Below, piece after piece: positions 43,301-54,178 of a stretch of 64,000 nt of DNA. A model generated the notes under the pieces. That model was given only the letters and a program-made list of their open reading frames with translations, did no database searches and was not told the origin of the DNA. The stretch is from Lepidonotus clava. Taxonomy: Eukaryota > Annelida > Polychaeta > Phyllodocida > Polynoidae. How positions within the stretch are numbered: position 1 is the stretch's first letter; every line of letters begins with the position of its first letter. The translations under genes were made by a program, and so were the position numbers. The stretch covers positions 33,275,927 through 33,339,926 of the forward strand of contig OW387136.1 in the NCBI GenBank assembly GCA_936440205.1, given 5' to 3'.

Positions 43301-45039
43301 GATAGACATGTCCTGCCCAGAAAACACCCACGATATTTCGTGAAGAAGAAAGTTCATAAGAGAGTTGTAATAAAATCACTCAAAATGTTTGTATGTTCAA
43401 ATATATTAACTTTCTACATATTACGTTAGGATAATTCCACGATAGAAAATTGGATTTTCGTGGGCATAGAATTTCGTGAAAGTATTTTTGTTCGGCACCC
43501 ATGTTGCAACCCCCAGGAGGATTCTAATAATAGGGCTAATCCTGGAGTAAGCACAGCAACCCAAGTACCGATAGGTAATTTATCTGCATACATGCATGTG
43601 TTTACTTTACCAGATAGGCTAGGCAATCCCTTGAGTGGTTAGAGTACCAGGACATGCCGTTTGCTGGTCACAACATTGTCGGTTCGCCGTCTCATACCCC
43701 CATTGTAAAAAGAGAACAGGGAAAACTTTTCTCTTTTTTTTTCATTTAGCATTAACGTCTCTTCAATCCCTACTTTGAGAGATTTGTCTGCAGGCCAACT
43801 TTATATAAAAAGAAACACCTTGTCCTTTTGACGCACCTGGGGCAGATCCATAGCTTTTTTCTTTTTTCTTTAAAAAAAAAAAGGGGGGGGGGGCACCGTG
43901 ACCCTACTGTAAAAGTTTCCATTGGGCTCTCTATGTACAGGATTTCAGATCAAAAAGAAATAATATTTTGTCTAAAGAAAAAAAAACCCGGATGGTCTCG
44001 CCCTCTGAAACCACATTTTGTGCACCCCTCTGGAAACCCTGTCTCCTAACAAAAGGAACCCTTCTCTAGTTGACGGGTCCTTATAAGGTTCCCACCCATA
44101 CCCATGTTAACCCCTGCACGGGATTCGCCCCGACCCGTATCGACCCAGGCAGGGGAAGTGGACTGTGGTTAATTTGATTGGCCAGATTTGTACTAATCCC
44201 TTCCGCTTTCCTGTAATGATTGGGGGTGTCCTGTTCCTTACATCTGAGCATTCCTCCCGCACACCAACCTGCGCCTCACCTCCCCCTCAATTTACTTTAT
44301 ACGCCTGTTTCCGAATTTTATCTCTCTCTTCATCTCCCATATTTCTCCCATCTGTTCCCCTTTATCTGCCCCTCGCACATCGTTGGCTCCCTTCGCTGGC
44401 GACTCCAAATATGCGCGGCGTAACCTTACCCTGCCCGTACGGAATATGACCACCTCTGCCCATAAAACATTCCCTATCGCATCCTACGGGGGCAAGCGTG
44501 GTCAATGGGACCTTTACAGTCTGCCCTCTAAACGCACAGACTGGAAAGACTATGGGTAATTTGAAAGACATGTTTTTCCCCTGAATCCCCCACTTAAGGC
44601 CTATGATCAGAACGTGTGGGGGAGGAACAAAATTGATGTACTGATGCCTGAAAGGTGTAAGAGTATGTACGTTAACCATGTCTGAAGGCACTAAAGTACT
44701 CCTCTTGGAAAACAGGGATGCCTGTTAGAAAGACCATTGCTATACAATAATCCCAGACAATAATGTTCTACCCCTTTCTTAAATACCCGGATCCTGTCCT
44801 CCGATAATGTATCTCTCATACGTTCACCTTTCTACTCTTCCTGTGCCGCTATTCATAGATTGTCACGAAGCCGAAAATAATCCCAATACTCGTCCTTGGT
44901 TGGGTTGTACAAATTTAATCTGTTGGACAGCTGACTTATCCTCACATTCGCTTTGCGGACGTATATCACTCATGACCTTCCTGGCAACATTCTGCTTGTG
45001 GGGAAAAAACTACCATTCTAAAGGAAGTAGAAATTCCCG
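40314..45039. other. Noncoding DNA, no gene seen
   Basis: Several short frames (40647-40835, 41156-41422, 43034-43429) lack domains or true ATG starts. G-rich runs at about 43050 and 43885 and a GGATCC-type repeat head at about 43848 are the only structures seen. Confidence 0.4.
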
Positions 45040-45720
45040 CCCACAATACACCCAAGTGAGGCCCACGTTGCCCGGGGTCTCTCTAACCGAGGCCTACGTG
45101 TACCAGTCCAATGTACACCCGGGTCCCAGTCCGAGTAAGGCCAGTGTGAGGTGGGGTAGTCTAGTGGGTAGCATATGCCGCCATTGCACACAGCTGCCCC
45201 GGGTTTGGTTCCTGGTACTGCCTATTAAACCTTGCTGTCATTTCCACCACCATTGATTTGGTCACCAGTACTTGTACAATTCAAAAACCATGAGTTGGTC
45301 CTGATAATGTTACAGCTGAAAAATCCCTGAAGGGATGATAAACTCCAACAATCATCATCTGAGTGAGGCCCGTGTCTCCCAGGGTCTCTCTATCTGAGGC
45401 CACACTGTACCCACATATAAAACACCCAGGTCTCAGTCCGGGTAAGGCCCCCATCTTCCAGGGTCTCTCTATCCAAGGTCACACTTTTCCCACCCATAAT
45501 ACACCCAGGTCCCTGTCTGGGTGGGGCCCCCGTCTCCCAGGGTCTCTCTATCCGAGCCTACACTGTACCCACCCACGCCACACCCAGTCCCCTGTCTGAA
45601 TGGGGCCCGCTTCGCCCTGGGTCGCTCTATCTGAAGTCAAACTGTACAGGCCCAAAATACACCCAGGTCTCTGTCTAAGCGAGGCCCGCGTCGCCCGTTC
45701 GTCAGTTCTGACCGGTCATC
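45040..45720 (+). repeat. Tandem repeat of about 85 bp
   Basis: Units run through 'ggtctctctatccgaggcc', 'cactgtacccaccc' and 'acacccaggtc'. About six units are seen. The first is separated from the rest by the SINE at 45143-45360. Frames through the array read similar proline-rich peptides, a repeat by-product. Confidence 0.8.
45143..45360 (+). mobile_element. tRNA-derived SINE in the 85-bp array
   Basis: The head has polymerase III boxes: A-box-like 'tagtctagtgggtagc' and B-box-like 'gggtttggttcctgg'. The tail ends in 'caacaatcatcatct'. It is flanked by 'gagtaaggcc' (45133) and 'gagtgaggcc' (45361), a near-perfect 10-bp duplication within the array unit. Confidence 0.7.
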
Positions 45721-46010
45721 CGGCAGCCCTCCACGCCGCCCCACAGACGTCCTTTAATTGCCTTAACATTGATCCGAATTCAACTCCTCGCCATCAATAG
45801 CTGCTCCCAGCACGTGGTGCCCAGCAAATGGTGCGGGGAAGCCGGTGTTAAAGGGCCGCAGGGAGAGGCGGTGATCGGGTTAGACTGAGGTGGCCAGGCC
45901 GGATACACTCCACGTCGTTACGGTACGCTACGTCGTTAAGGCCGGGCGCTGGGCCTGCGGGAGGTACCCCATAACGCCGACAGGGCCGCGAGGTAATGGT
46001 CTTTTGTTGT
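45721..46010. other. GC-rich, CpG-containing stretch
   Basis: Local GC rises ('acgtcgttacggtacgctac' and 'ggccgggcgctgggcctgcg') with a possible donor 'gcgag/gtaatg' at about 45991. It could be an unassigned promoter with first exon. No coding frame is convincing. Confidence 0.3.
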
Positions 46011-47488
46011 TAAGGTTAGTTTGCATTAATGAATGAATAGGAGTAGGTGGGTTGCGATAAACAGCTTTTTCTTTAAAGGGAAAAGTCGTAGTATAAAATG
46101 GAATCCCCCTCTGATAATAATGTTAAAGATGATTATGCACCTTTGATATAACACGCATTGAAATAAATGCTATTGTAAAAACGAATTGAAACATTCAGCA
46201 AACTGAATGGTGGGCGGAATTAAACATTAGACTTTTAATGTATTTATCTTTATCGCCACGGATATCTAATTGTGTACAACCAAATGGGGAGAAAATAAGT
46301 AGTATATGTAAATGGCACGTGCGGGTTTATTGAAGCTATGTAATTAAAACGGAATTGAAAAACATACGCTTTTTTTTTATAATAATAGAGCTGCAGGTTT
46401 TCCAGTGAAAAAGGAAATGACAGGTCAATTATTTGGTCTGTCCCGTTAACATACAGAGCCCGGCAATATACGAGTGAACGATAACAGCCTGCTGAAGTAA
46501 AACAATACTCTTCGTGGGTGTACTATTGTAGCGATGACATTCTCCTTCGTAGTTGTCCCTTGTTACTTTTAAAGACGAGTTTGTAGCAACTTTACAATTA
46601 CCGTTAAGGAATTGGTTGTCCTTGGGTCGAAAAAGTTTGTTCTATGACTAAGCATGAATGGAGGGTTTGAGCAGTCCTGAGATAGCACCATGATTATGTT
46701 TATGTACGTCTCTGTTAGCTTTTGGGACTACCAGACATAACTTGTTAGTACTACATGCATGAATATAGTAAAACCCGCATACTTGTACTTTTCGCAAACA
46801 CGCAATTATATAAATAGCATAGCTAAAACCCCATTTGCCCTGGCCTATGGTACTGTCGCACAGACCATCGAAAATCTTTTCTCGTGGACTCGCAAATAAT
46901 CTTACACTCCCCCGTACAAAATAAAGTTCGCGTCTGACTTGCCTGTGTGTCTAAGGACTGCAGTGGTTAGTTGTTAATCTATCCAATGCTTTCGGTGGAG
47001 TTTAGAAACGCATTTTCCTTGTGGTGTCAAGGGTACCCCATTGCAAATTGGAATATGGCATTTCTGTTTGTGAAGAAAGTAAAGACTTTGAAAGGCATGT
47101 GTTTGCTATGCAAGAGACTGGAGTAAAAGGTATGGAGCCACGTCCGTGCTAATGCTTTATTTGAATACTGCAGGGGCGCAGCTAGCCCCAAAATTGGATG
47201 TACTTATTATGTCAAGATGGGTCCTTATTACAGGATATTTTACTAAAATTTAGTGTCTTTTGCAATGTTTTTAAAAGTAGCGTATATTCAATGTTTAGAA
47301 AAGTAGGTATGTGCTTGCACCTTTGCGTCATGGCAGCTACGCCAACGAGGGGAGTGCCCAGCCCTAAAATCTGAGGGGGTTTCAGGTAGATCTGAGGGGG
47401 TTCCATGCAAAACTGAGGGGGTTCTGACCAGTTATTTTGATAAAGATTTCCTATAATTGTTCTTTCATTATATACATTTTGAAAAATC
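46011..47488. other. Noncoding DNA, no gene seen
   Basis: AT-rich. No supported gene. Confidence 0.45.
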
Positions 47489-48073
47489 TAAAGCCCCATA
47501 CCCACTAGGCGATTTACCGGTGGCCGACGACGACGGCCGTCGGCGCCGGCGTCGGCGTAAAGCCCCATACCCACTAAGCGATTTTACCGTCGCTCGGCGA
47601 CGGACGACTGGAAGGACGGCCGTCGCCGTCGCCCAGCGACGGTAATATCAGGCAAGTTTGATATTTTACTGGCAATTTTACCGGCAATTTTACCAGCAAT
47701 CTCGTTGCCCGTCGCCCGTCGCCCAGGAAACACCCCATACCCACGGTGAATCGCCGGGCGACTCTGCTCGCTGGGCGACGGGCCACCACCGATTATATAA
47801 TTACCCCTCGTCGCCGGTCGCCGGTCGCCGGGCAGATCGCTTAGTGGGTATGGGGCTTTAAATTATCAAACATGCTTTATATATATGGGTCGGCGTACGC
47901 GTCGGCGTACTCGTCGGCGTACTCGTCGGTGGTCGGCGCCGACGGGAGCACCGATTGTGTGTGGGTATGCCTTGTTTTCCAGAGTTGGCCGATGGGAGAG
48001 CCGCCGTCGGCGCCGACGGGAGCGCCGACGTCGGCGCCGATTGCTCCCAAATCGCCTAGTGGGTATGGGCCTT
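47489..48073. mobile_element. MITE A, 'taaagccccatacccacta' family
   Basis: The left end at 47489 and inverted right end at about 48073 share 'agccccatacccactaggcg'. The interior is rich in 'cgtcggcg' units. It contains the complete related element B (47558-47861), which inserted later. Confidence 0.7.
47558..47861. mobile_element. MITE B nested in A
   Basis: The ends 'taaagccccatacccacta' and 'tagtgggtatggggcttta' are exact inverted repeats. The interior contains 'cgtcgcccgtcgcc' motifs. Confidence 0.8.
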
Positions 48074-48338
48074 AAAGCCCCATACCCACTAGGCCACTTT
48101 TTGCTGAATCGGCGTCGGCGTCGGCCCATTTGGTGTCCATACCAACACAAAATCGGTGGTCCCTTCGGCTTCGGCGTCGGCCGTCGGCGCCGATGGGACC
48201 GCCGACGGGACCGCCGATCCATATTAAGCATGTTTGATAATTTTACGCCGACCAGTAGGCCGACGCGTAGGCCGACGCGTAGGCCGACGCTGATTGCCGT
48301 CGGCCGACCCGAAATGGCTTAGTGGGTATTGCCCTTAA
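48073..48338. mobile_element. MITE C, same family, adjoining A
   Basis: It starts 'ttaaagccccatacccacta' directly at the right end of A and ends 'cttagtgggtattgccctta'. The interior has 'gtcggcgtcggc' and 'taggccgacgcg' repeats. Confidence 0.7.
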
Positions 48339-48556
48339 GGGGGTTCCAGACACCCTCAGAACACCCCCGCCCTGCCAATACACTGTTAAAAAAAAACGTA
48401 ACTTTGACAGTTATATAGCCTACTGTAAACCTCAACAGTATAATACTTTATTTTATTTTACGGCTATCTACCATAATATCATTGCAATTTACAGTATATA
48501 ACTTTATTTGTTACTGTAATTTCTCTCACAGTAATATACATTATTACCCTCTGGAT
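48339..48556. other. Short noncoding stretch
   Basis: AT-rich, with no supported feature. Confidence 0.4.
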
Positions 48557-49045
48557 CGACGAGCTGGGCGTATTGTGGGGAGGGCGTATTGCCAGGCCGT
48601 ATATACCGCATCACTTCTGGTGGTCTCTTATTACAAAATTCACAATATTTCATAATATTTACATCAGTGTCGAGTAATAAAATGAAGAAGAACCTTTGGG
48701 GTTGTCCTCGGGGTGCTGTAGACCCATGGGGATCGGACAAACCTCAGGCTTCACGTGTGTGTGGTGGACGTGGCTTGTTGACCGGTGCGACCGCTGAAGT
48801 GAACAAATTGTCCTACTGGATAAGGACAGGAGGGGCCCTGTTGTCAGGGGTTTGTTTGTGCATGGTTGATAAGCCAGTTTGGACTCTCCCATTAGGTCCT
48901 TGTTCATTGGTAAAAAAATATGTTTTCAACCAAAATAATCAACTATGGTTTGATTTGAGGGATAATTTAATTTTTAAATTCAAAACCTCAGGCTTCACCC
49001 TCGGTTTGTAGCAATCCCCTATGGGTCATACAGCCACCCTCTCTT
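48557..49045. mobile_element. Fold-back repeat, copy 1, with an insertion
   Basis: It shares 'gggcgtattg', 'ggggttgtcctcggg', 'acccatggggat' and 'acaaacctcaggcttcac' with the copy at 51716-51965. The two ends of the stem ('gacccatgggg' and 'cccctatgggtc') are parted here by the 228-bp insertion at 48755-48982. Confidence 0.65.
48755..48982. mobile_element. 228-bp insertion with a 16-bp target duplication
   Basis: It is flanked on both sides by 'aaacctcaggcttcac' (48739-48754 and 48983-48998). The sister repeat at about 51890 shows the empty site. The duplication length suits LINE-driven insertion, so this is probably a SINE-like retrocopy. No tRNA boxes are clear. Confidence 0.7.
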
Positions 49046-49106
49046 CTTATTATAATATACCGTATATCAATTGTTTACTGGTATGGAAAAGAAAAATGGA
49101 CACTTT

Positions 49107-49166
49107 GGGATTAGGACCCCATTCTCCACATTCAAAGTAGAAGACTAACCAACTGAGCTAACTTGG
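49107..49166 (-). repeat. tRNA-like SINE head or tRNA pseudogene
   Basis: The minus strand reads 'ttagctcagttggttag' (A box) and, about 40 bases later, 'ggggtcctaatccc' (weak B box). The acceptor and T stems do not pair well, so it is not a working tRNA. Confidence 0.45.
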
Positions 49167-49327
49167 ACTTCATGCAGTGCACACTGTCATAGTCAGCACC
49201 AATGAGTAGGATCAGAACTACTATACAGGTGTTCAACATTAGACAGACATTAGGTCATTAGACATTAGTACTCTCATACCCCTACTTATTCAGTTAAGTA
49301 CCACAGCTGGGCTCTGTCTCCCTACAG

Positions 49328-49387
49328 GCCTCCATAGCTCAGCCGTAGAGCATAGGCTTCATATGTGAGGGGTCCCGGGTTCCAGGC
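49328..49387 (+). repeat. tRNA-like SINE head
   Basis: 'Catagctcagccgtagagc' is a good A box with D stem, followed by 'cccgggttccaggc' in place of a B box. The T arm is lost, so it is a derived sequence rather than a tRNA gene. Confidence 0.45.
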
Positions 49388-49694
49388 TTGTAGTCAGGTT
49401 ATCAAATTACTACTATGCAGTAGTGGTACTATTAGTAGTAGTGGTTTGCAACGTGCCCTCCACATTTTTGGCCATGATTAGTAAACTAGTTTTTTCATAC
49501 AATTAGGAATTTGGAACTTTCTGATTAAAAATGTTAGATTTTTAGGTTTTTGTAGCGTCATTAAGGTAATCACATCATTGGCCTGCTATTTTTGGTATAG
49601 GCAATCAATGGCCAGAACACTCCTAAAACATTAACAAAATGTTTTAAAACACCTTCTCAGTAGGATTAACATGTAGACACCTTTTTAGTACTAG

Positions 49695-49882
49695 CCTATA
49701 CACATTTTTCATTGAGAGTGTGACACCCCCTGGTGAAGTAAATTGAAGCGATGGTTTAGCTCTTTTCCCATAGTTAACCTATATGGTTAACTTCATATAG
49801 GTTAACTATAGGAAAAGACCTAAACCATTGTTTCAATCTACTTCACAAGGGGGTGCCACACCCTAATGAAAAAGGTGTATAT
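49695..49882. mobile_element. Fold-back MITE
   Basis: Almost the whole 188 bp folds on itself, from 'ctatacacatttttcatt' on the left to 'aatgaaaaaggtgtatat' on the right. The innermost arms are 'atagttaacctatat' and 'atataggttaactat'. There are scattered mismatches, so it is not brand new. Confidence 0.8.
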
Positions 49883-50739
49883 TGTCATGAAAATGTATAT
49901 GGATTGTCAATATTGTCTGCTGCATATCAAGGTCTACAAACATTTATAGGTACCTCCCCAACCATCTACTTTATCATTTTTGTATTACTGGCCAATGTAT
50001 AACACTAAACCAGGATTGCTTTTCAGCCAGTTTCTTCCAAGGGGCATATCTTTTCAGATGAATAATGTCCAGGTTTATTAACCGGGAGGTGAATATTGCA
50101 CGGTGCTTCCGTAACTCCCATTCCTCTCCAGGGTCAGCTTACTTCGGAAACCTCGGCGAGATGTTGAACGAACGCCTGGAAACCACTTCATCCCAATTCA
50201 CATAGGAGAACAATATCTGCTAATGACAACCGGCTGATTTACGTGGTTGAGACCTTGTTCTTTTCGCGCCATCCGGCCAATGGGCACTTAATATGGTAGT
50301 CAATCAAGGTTACCTTGGCAACAGTTTGTATGGCGCCATTGTAAAGTCAGTCTTCAATAGGTGAAAGAATCCACAGAGAGGCAAGAGATTGAGTCTTACT
50401 TTCTATATCTCTCATTGTTTACACCACTCCCCGTTTTCCATTCTGACTGAATTCCTGTCCTATTTCATTTCGCACACGTGATAATCCTGTATTACGTTAC
50501 TCTAAAATACTATCAGATTTTCCGTCAATGCCACAGATTCAATGATGTATATTCCTTCTCTCAACCAATAACTTCAAATGGCAATTTTTGATGGCATTAT
50601 TCTAAATTCAATTTAAAAGGAATTCATATATGAGGAATCAAAAGGGTTTTTCGGTGACTGTTCAATGCTCCCAAAGTTACAATTGCAAAACCCTGACCGC
50701 ATTTCAATTCAATTTAATGTGCATCCTTAAGCTTACCGG
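49883..50739. other. Noncoding DNA, possible regulatory part
   Basis: It includes 'gttaccttggcaac' (about 50309), close to the RFX X-box consensus, within a mixed-composition stretch from 50100 to 50360. No coding frame is supported. Confidence 0.35.
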
Positions 50740-51555
50740 GCCCCTACACCAGAACAATGGGATACACTTATTCTATCCATCCATTTCACTATGTTCCCTA
50801 TCCATTTTTATACTTCACCCTCTCCTTCATAATTGGGCATCCCTAACACCATGCATAGTTGCATGGGATTGGGAATATTATAACATATGAATCGGACCCT
50901 CCTATATATCTTTTAACCTCCACTGCCTTTACCGTTATAGGCTTTTATGAGCAGTCTAAAGGAAAGGGCTGGTTCATATTGCTGGCGGCATGCTAAAGCT
51001 ACGGCTCTAGTTAGGAAAGTTCAGTCACCTGGTGTTTCCACACAGTTCCTTCTCAAAGATGCTGATTACAATCCTCTGATCCAATCCAAAGCACCCAGAT
51101 CACATAGACGGCTCTGCTGGAGGCTGTCTGGTAGGGACCTGTGAATCGAGTCATATAGACCCACTGTGCATGGCTCTGGGCAAATAACATAGTACACACA
51201 CATTCCTTCCCTTGGCAGATTGACTGTTTTTTATTTGAAGTCTATTTCTTCACCGTCCCCCCAGTGTAGCTGAAGGCCCAGGGCTGACATAGGGTTATTC
51301 AGAATTTGCAATGTCTTTGAATGTTTGGTTCAGATTAAAGGTGCAATTTGGTGTCTGTGCTGGGACAAATATAAAGACAACCAATAAAGCATACAGCACT
51401 TAAGATCTATTTACCGAACATGGACACTTACTCTGGGTTGAATTCGTACAAGTGTAAAGGGCAGTAATCGTCTGCATGTCAGTTTCAGCATTTTATTTCG
51501 ATGGGAGTGCTAATCCACTGGATAAACGATTCTTGCTCAATTTGTTATGGGTTAC
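50740..51555. repeat. Tandem duplication, copy 1 (about 815 bp)
   Basis: It consists of three consecutive blocks: about 50740-50900 ('caccatgcatagttgcat'), 50940-51090 ('ggtgtttccacacagttcct') and 51075-51555 ('catgtcagtttcagcatttt'). All three recur in the same order in copy 2. It is noncoding as far as I can see. Confidence 0.75.
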
Positions 51556-51715
51556 ACCCTAACCAAGCCTATTACCAGATTAGCAGAATACCCTTATTCT
51601 ATTCATCTATTTTCAATCCTTTCTTATAATCTGAAATCCCTAGCACCATGCATAGTTATACAGGAATATTGCACACATGAATCAGACCTTCCTATATATC
51701 CTTTTATCACCCGCA

Positions 51716-51965
51716 TGGCTTGCGAGCCGTGCGTATTGAGGGTAGGGCATATTGAAGGGCCATACGCAACACTCGTCATGGTTTGTAATGGGTTTAAAGA
51801 TTATTTTGTAATTTGTTTCGGTGATAAAATAATGTTGAACCATAGGGGTCGTCCTCGGGTGGCTGTACAACCCATGGGGATTGTACAAACCTTGGGCTTC
51901 ACCCTTGGTATGTGACGACCCCCCATGGGTCGTACAGCCGCCCTCGGATGCCCCCTGTGGTTCTA
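51716..51965. mobile_element. Fold-back repeat, copy 2
   Basis: Arms such as 'ggctgtacaacccatgggg' and 'ccccatgggtcgtacagcc' fold on a short centre, 'gggcttcacccttgg'. The same family at 48557-49045 carries an extra insertion in the centre. Minus-strand frames in both copies read similar YPQYARL or SPQYAQL peptides, which may be chance. Confidence 0.65.
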
Positions 51966-52335
51966 TTGCTAAAGCCACAGCTCTAGTAAGGACAGTTCGG
52001 TTACCTGGTATTTCCACACAGTTCCTGATTACAGTTCCTGGATCAGAGGATGCTGATTGCAATCCTCTGATCCAATCAAAAGCTAGTCTTTTCTGACCCA
52101 AAGAACTTCCTATGTAATTGGTCTGTACACTCAAGAGTCCATGGCTACTATTGGCTACTTCAAATCTGAAATGAATTATTTTATTGGCCCCCTATTTATA
52201 GCATGGGTAGCCCCTTTGATGGTCTTTAAACACCGGCTGGTTTATGGTCAACCTGTCATAAACCAGCAGCAGCAAAGCATGCTGGGATAATAGGTGGAAT
52301 TCTCACCCAATTTGGTTGTTAGTGTACAGACTTAA

Positions 52336-52920
52336 GGATAGACACCAGTGGTTAGGACGTAAATAGCGCTGCTCCCTTTAACCACAATCACAAGATTTGT
52401 TTCTTATAGTATTACTAAATATGGAATATCATTAAATGGCCAAGAAATAACCCTCTTTATGTCCAAAATAAAAATAGCTTGAGCAAAAGCTTTGTAGTTG
52501 GGTTGCGAAACAAAAAATCATGATATTCAAATATATTTTTTGAACACAGATATCTCACTTAATTTTCTGTACATCATCTTGTTATATATATGGAGGGATG
52601 CACGTCTCAGATTTTTGATACAGGTGTATCAAAAATCTGAGACACTCTTCCCTGCATATGAATGTTATGAAGCTTTCCTTAAAAACTTATTCATGTCAGT
52701 CAAATATTAACTGAAATATTGATGTTCAAAAAATAAAAGTGGAAAAATCTATTTAAAATTCATATAATGTTGGTTTTTAGTTTCTTTAAAAGTTTATTAG
52801 TATCAATAGATAGAGAAAAATATGAGCTTTATAATGATGTATAATATGTTAGGATCAGAGCATTATGAAAGAATTCATTAAAACATTTCTCATCTGGCCG
52901 TTGACCACTGGTGTCTATCC
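52336..52920. mobile_element. piggyBac-like MITE with TTAA target
   Basis: TTAA at 52332-52335 and 52921-52924 flanks perfect 17-bp inverted ends ('ggatagacaccagtggt'). TTAA targets and short ends are typical of piggyBac elements; Kolobok is an alternative. The AT-rich 585-bp body holds no transposase. Confidence 0.75.
52604..52643. repeat. Perfect hairpin within the TTAA element
   Basis: 17-bp arms 'gtctcagatttttgata' and their complement, with a six-base loop 'caggtg'. Confidence 0.85.
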
Positions 52921-53640
52921 TTAAGGTGAGTTTCACACTAGGACAATCGTAAATGCATTTCTCACATGTCAAAATTTAAGATGAGATGTTTCTAAAAGTG
53001 AATAATCTTAACTCTATCAAATATATCGTTGACAATAGGACCATAATATTGTAAGTCTGAAACACAATCATGACAAAATTAAAACAGCTTACCTAAGAAT
53101 ACGATCTTAAAATTACACCCCCAAACTTTGGGAAGCGATGGGACTGACTTGACAGACTAATCCAAAGCGCCCAGATCACATAGACACCTCTGCTGGAGGC
53201 TCTGGTACATGTGAATCGAGTCATATAGCCCCACTGTGCATGTCCCTGGGCAAATAACATAGTACGCACATTTCCCTTAGCAGATAGGGTGTTTTCAGTT
53301 GAAGTCTTTTTCTTCGTTGTGCCCTCGGTGCAATGAAGGCCTGGGGCTGACATATAGGGTTATTCCAAACTTGCAATGTCTTTAGATGTTTGGTTCTGAT
53401 TAAAGGTACAATTTGGTGTCTATACTTGGACAAATAAAAAGAGGGCCCATGCAGCATGCGGCACTTACACTGAATTTACCCAACTTGGACACTAACTCTT
53501 GGTTGACTTCAGACAAGTGTAAAGGGCAGCAATCGTCTGCACGTCAGTTTCAGCATTTCATTTTAATGGGAGTGCCAATCCACTGGATAAACAAAACTTG
53601 ATTCATTTGTCGTGGATTACACATCCAGACACGCACACAC

Positions 53641-54046
53641 AGACAAACACACTTATATTTCTATATATGTATAGCCCCATGTTGTCTAATTAACGTCATT
53701 CCATATTCATCTCAAGCATCGAAATACAGCCATTAGAGAAATAGCTGGAACAAAATGGGCCATGCTGTCTGAAACACATAGTTTAATCAATGATACCAAA
53801 GTCCCGTTTAATGTTGTATGCCTATCAGTTTTACCTCACATCAATTATGTTCTAATATAAATTGAGAGTAATGTACGCCAAGTTCCTTTGTGGGATTTTT
53901 ACAGAAGCTCTGAAATTTGTAGTTGTAATTCTTTTCTAGAAAAAGTGAAAAATCTACAAACTCATCAGTCTGGCTAATGTCCGACTCCCAAGAATCTGCT
54001 AGGTCCCCTTAGCAGAGAAACATAATATAAAGAAAAAGTCCCCCTT
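53641..54046. other. Noncoding DNA, no gene seen
   Basis: Ordinary AT-rich DNA. Confidence 0.45.
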
Positions 54047-54178
54047 CTAAGTGACTTGGTGACATTTGAGCAGACCATAGGTCATCAGGATCAAGATGGC
54101 GGGGGTCAGGACCTGGCTCCACTCATCCTGGGAGATGGAGGCTGACTCTGTAATTTCGCCTCGGTGCTTTTTAGCCTC
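54047..54178 (-). CDS. Possible terminal exon on the minus strand
   Basis: After a possible acceptor 'gctgcag', the minus strand reads 43 residues to TAG: EAKKHRGEITESAS, ISQDEWSQVLTPAILIL and MTYGLLKCHQVT. Acidic and hydrophobic residues alternate as in a real protein and an in-frame stop lies just upstream. The plus strand also has an ATG with a good context here (54096), so the strand is uncertain. The family is not recognised. Confidence 0.27.
   Translation of the reverse strand, partial: EAKKHRGEITESASISQDEWSQVLTPAILILMTYGLLKCHQVT

Larger units (their letters stand above)
52087..53154. mobile_element. Insertion of about 1.07 kb in duplication copy 2
   Basis: It is bounded by 'aatcaaaag' (about 52075) and 'aatccaaag' (about 53159), a probable 9-bp target duplication with one change; copy 1 gives the empty site. 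Its right part adjoins the TTAA element. Terminal inversion is weak, so its type is undecided. Confidence 0.45.
51556..53640. repeat. Tandem duplication, copy 2, broken by two insertions
   Basis: Its blocks lie at about 51570-51710, 51950-52085 and 53155-53640. Between the first two is a fold-back repeat (51716-51965). Between the last two is about 1.07 kb of foreign DNA that includes the TTAA element. Block identity to copy 1 looks about 80%. Confidence 0.75.

Noticed and set aside
45363-45800. Proline-rich frames over the 85-bp array
   Set aside because: They follow the tandem repeat and are not independently supported.
47866-48322. Arg-rich frames of 120-145 residues
   Set aside because: They come from the 'cgtcggcg' interiors of the MITEs in several frames on both strands.
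49107-49387. Two possible tRNA genes
   Set aside because: A boxes are good, but the T arm and acceptor stems do not form, so they are SINE heads or pseudogenes.
48504-52134. Similar minus-strand peptides (SPQYAQL and YPQYARL) in the two fold-back copies
   Set aside because: The similarity follows from the shared DNA repeat; there is no sign of selection on the peptide.
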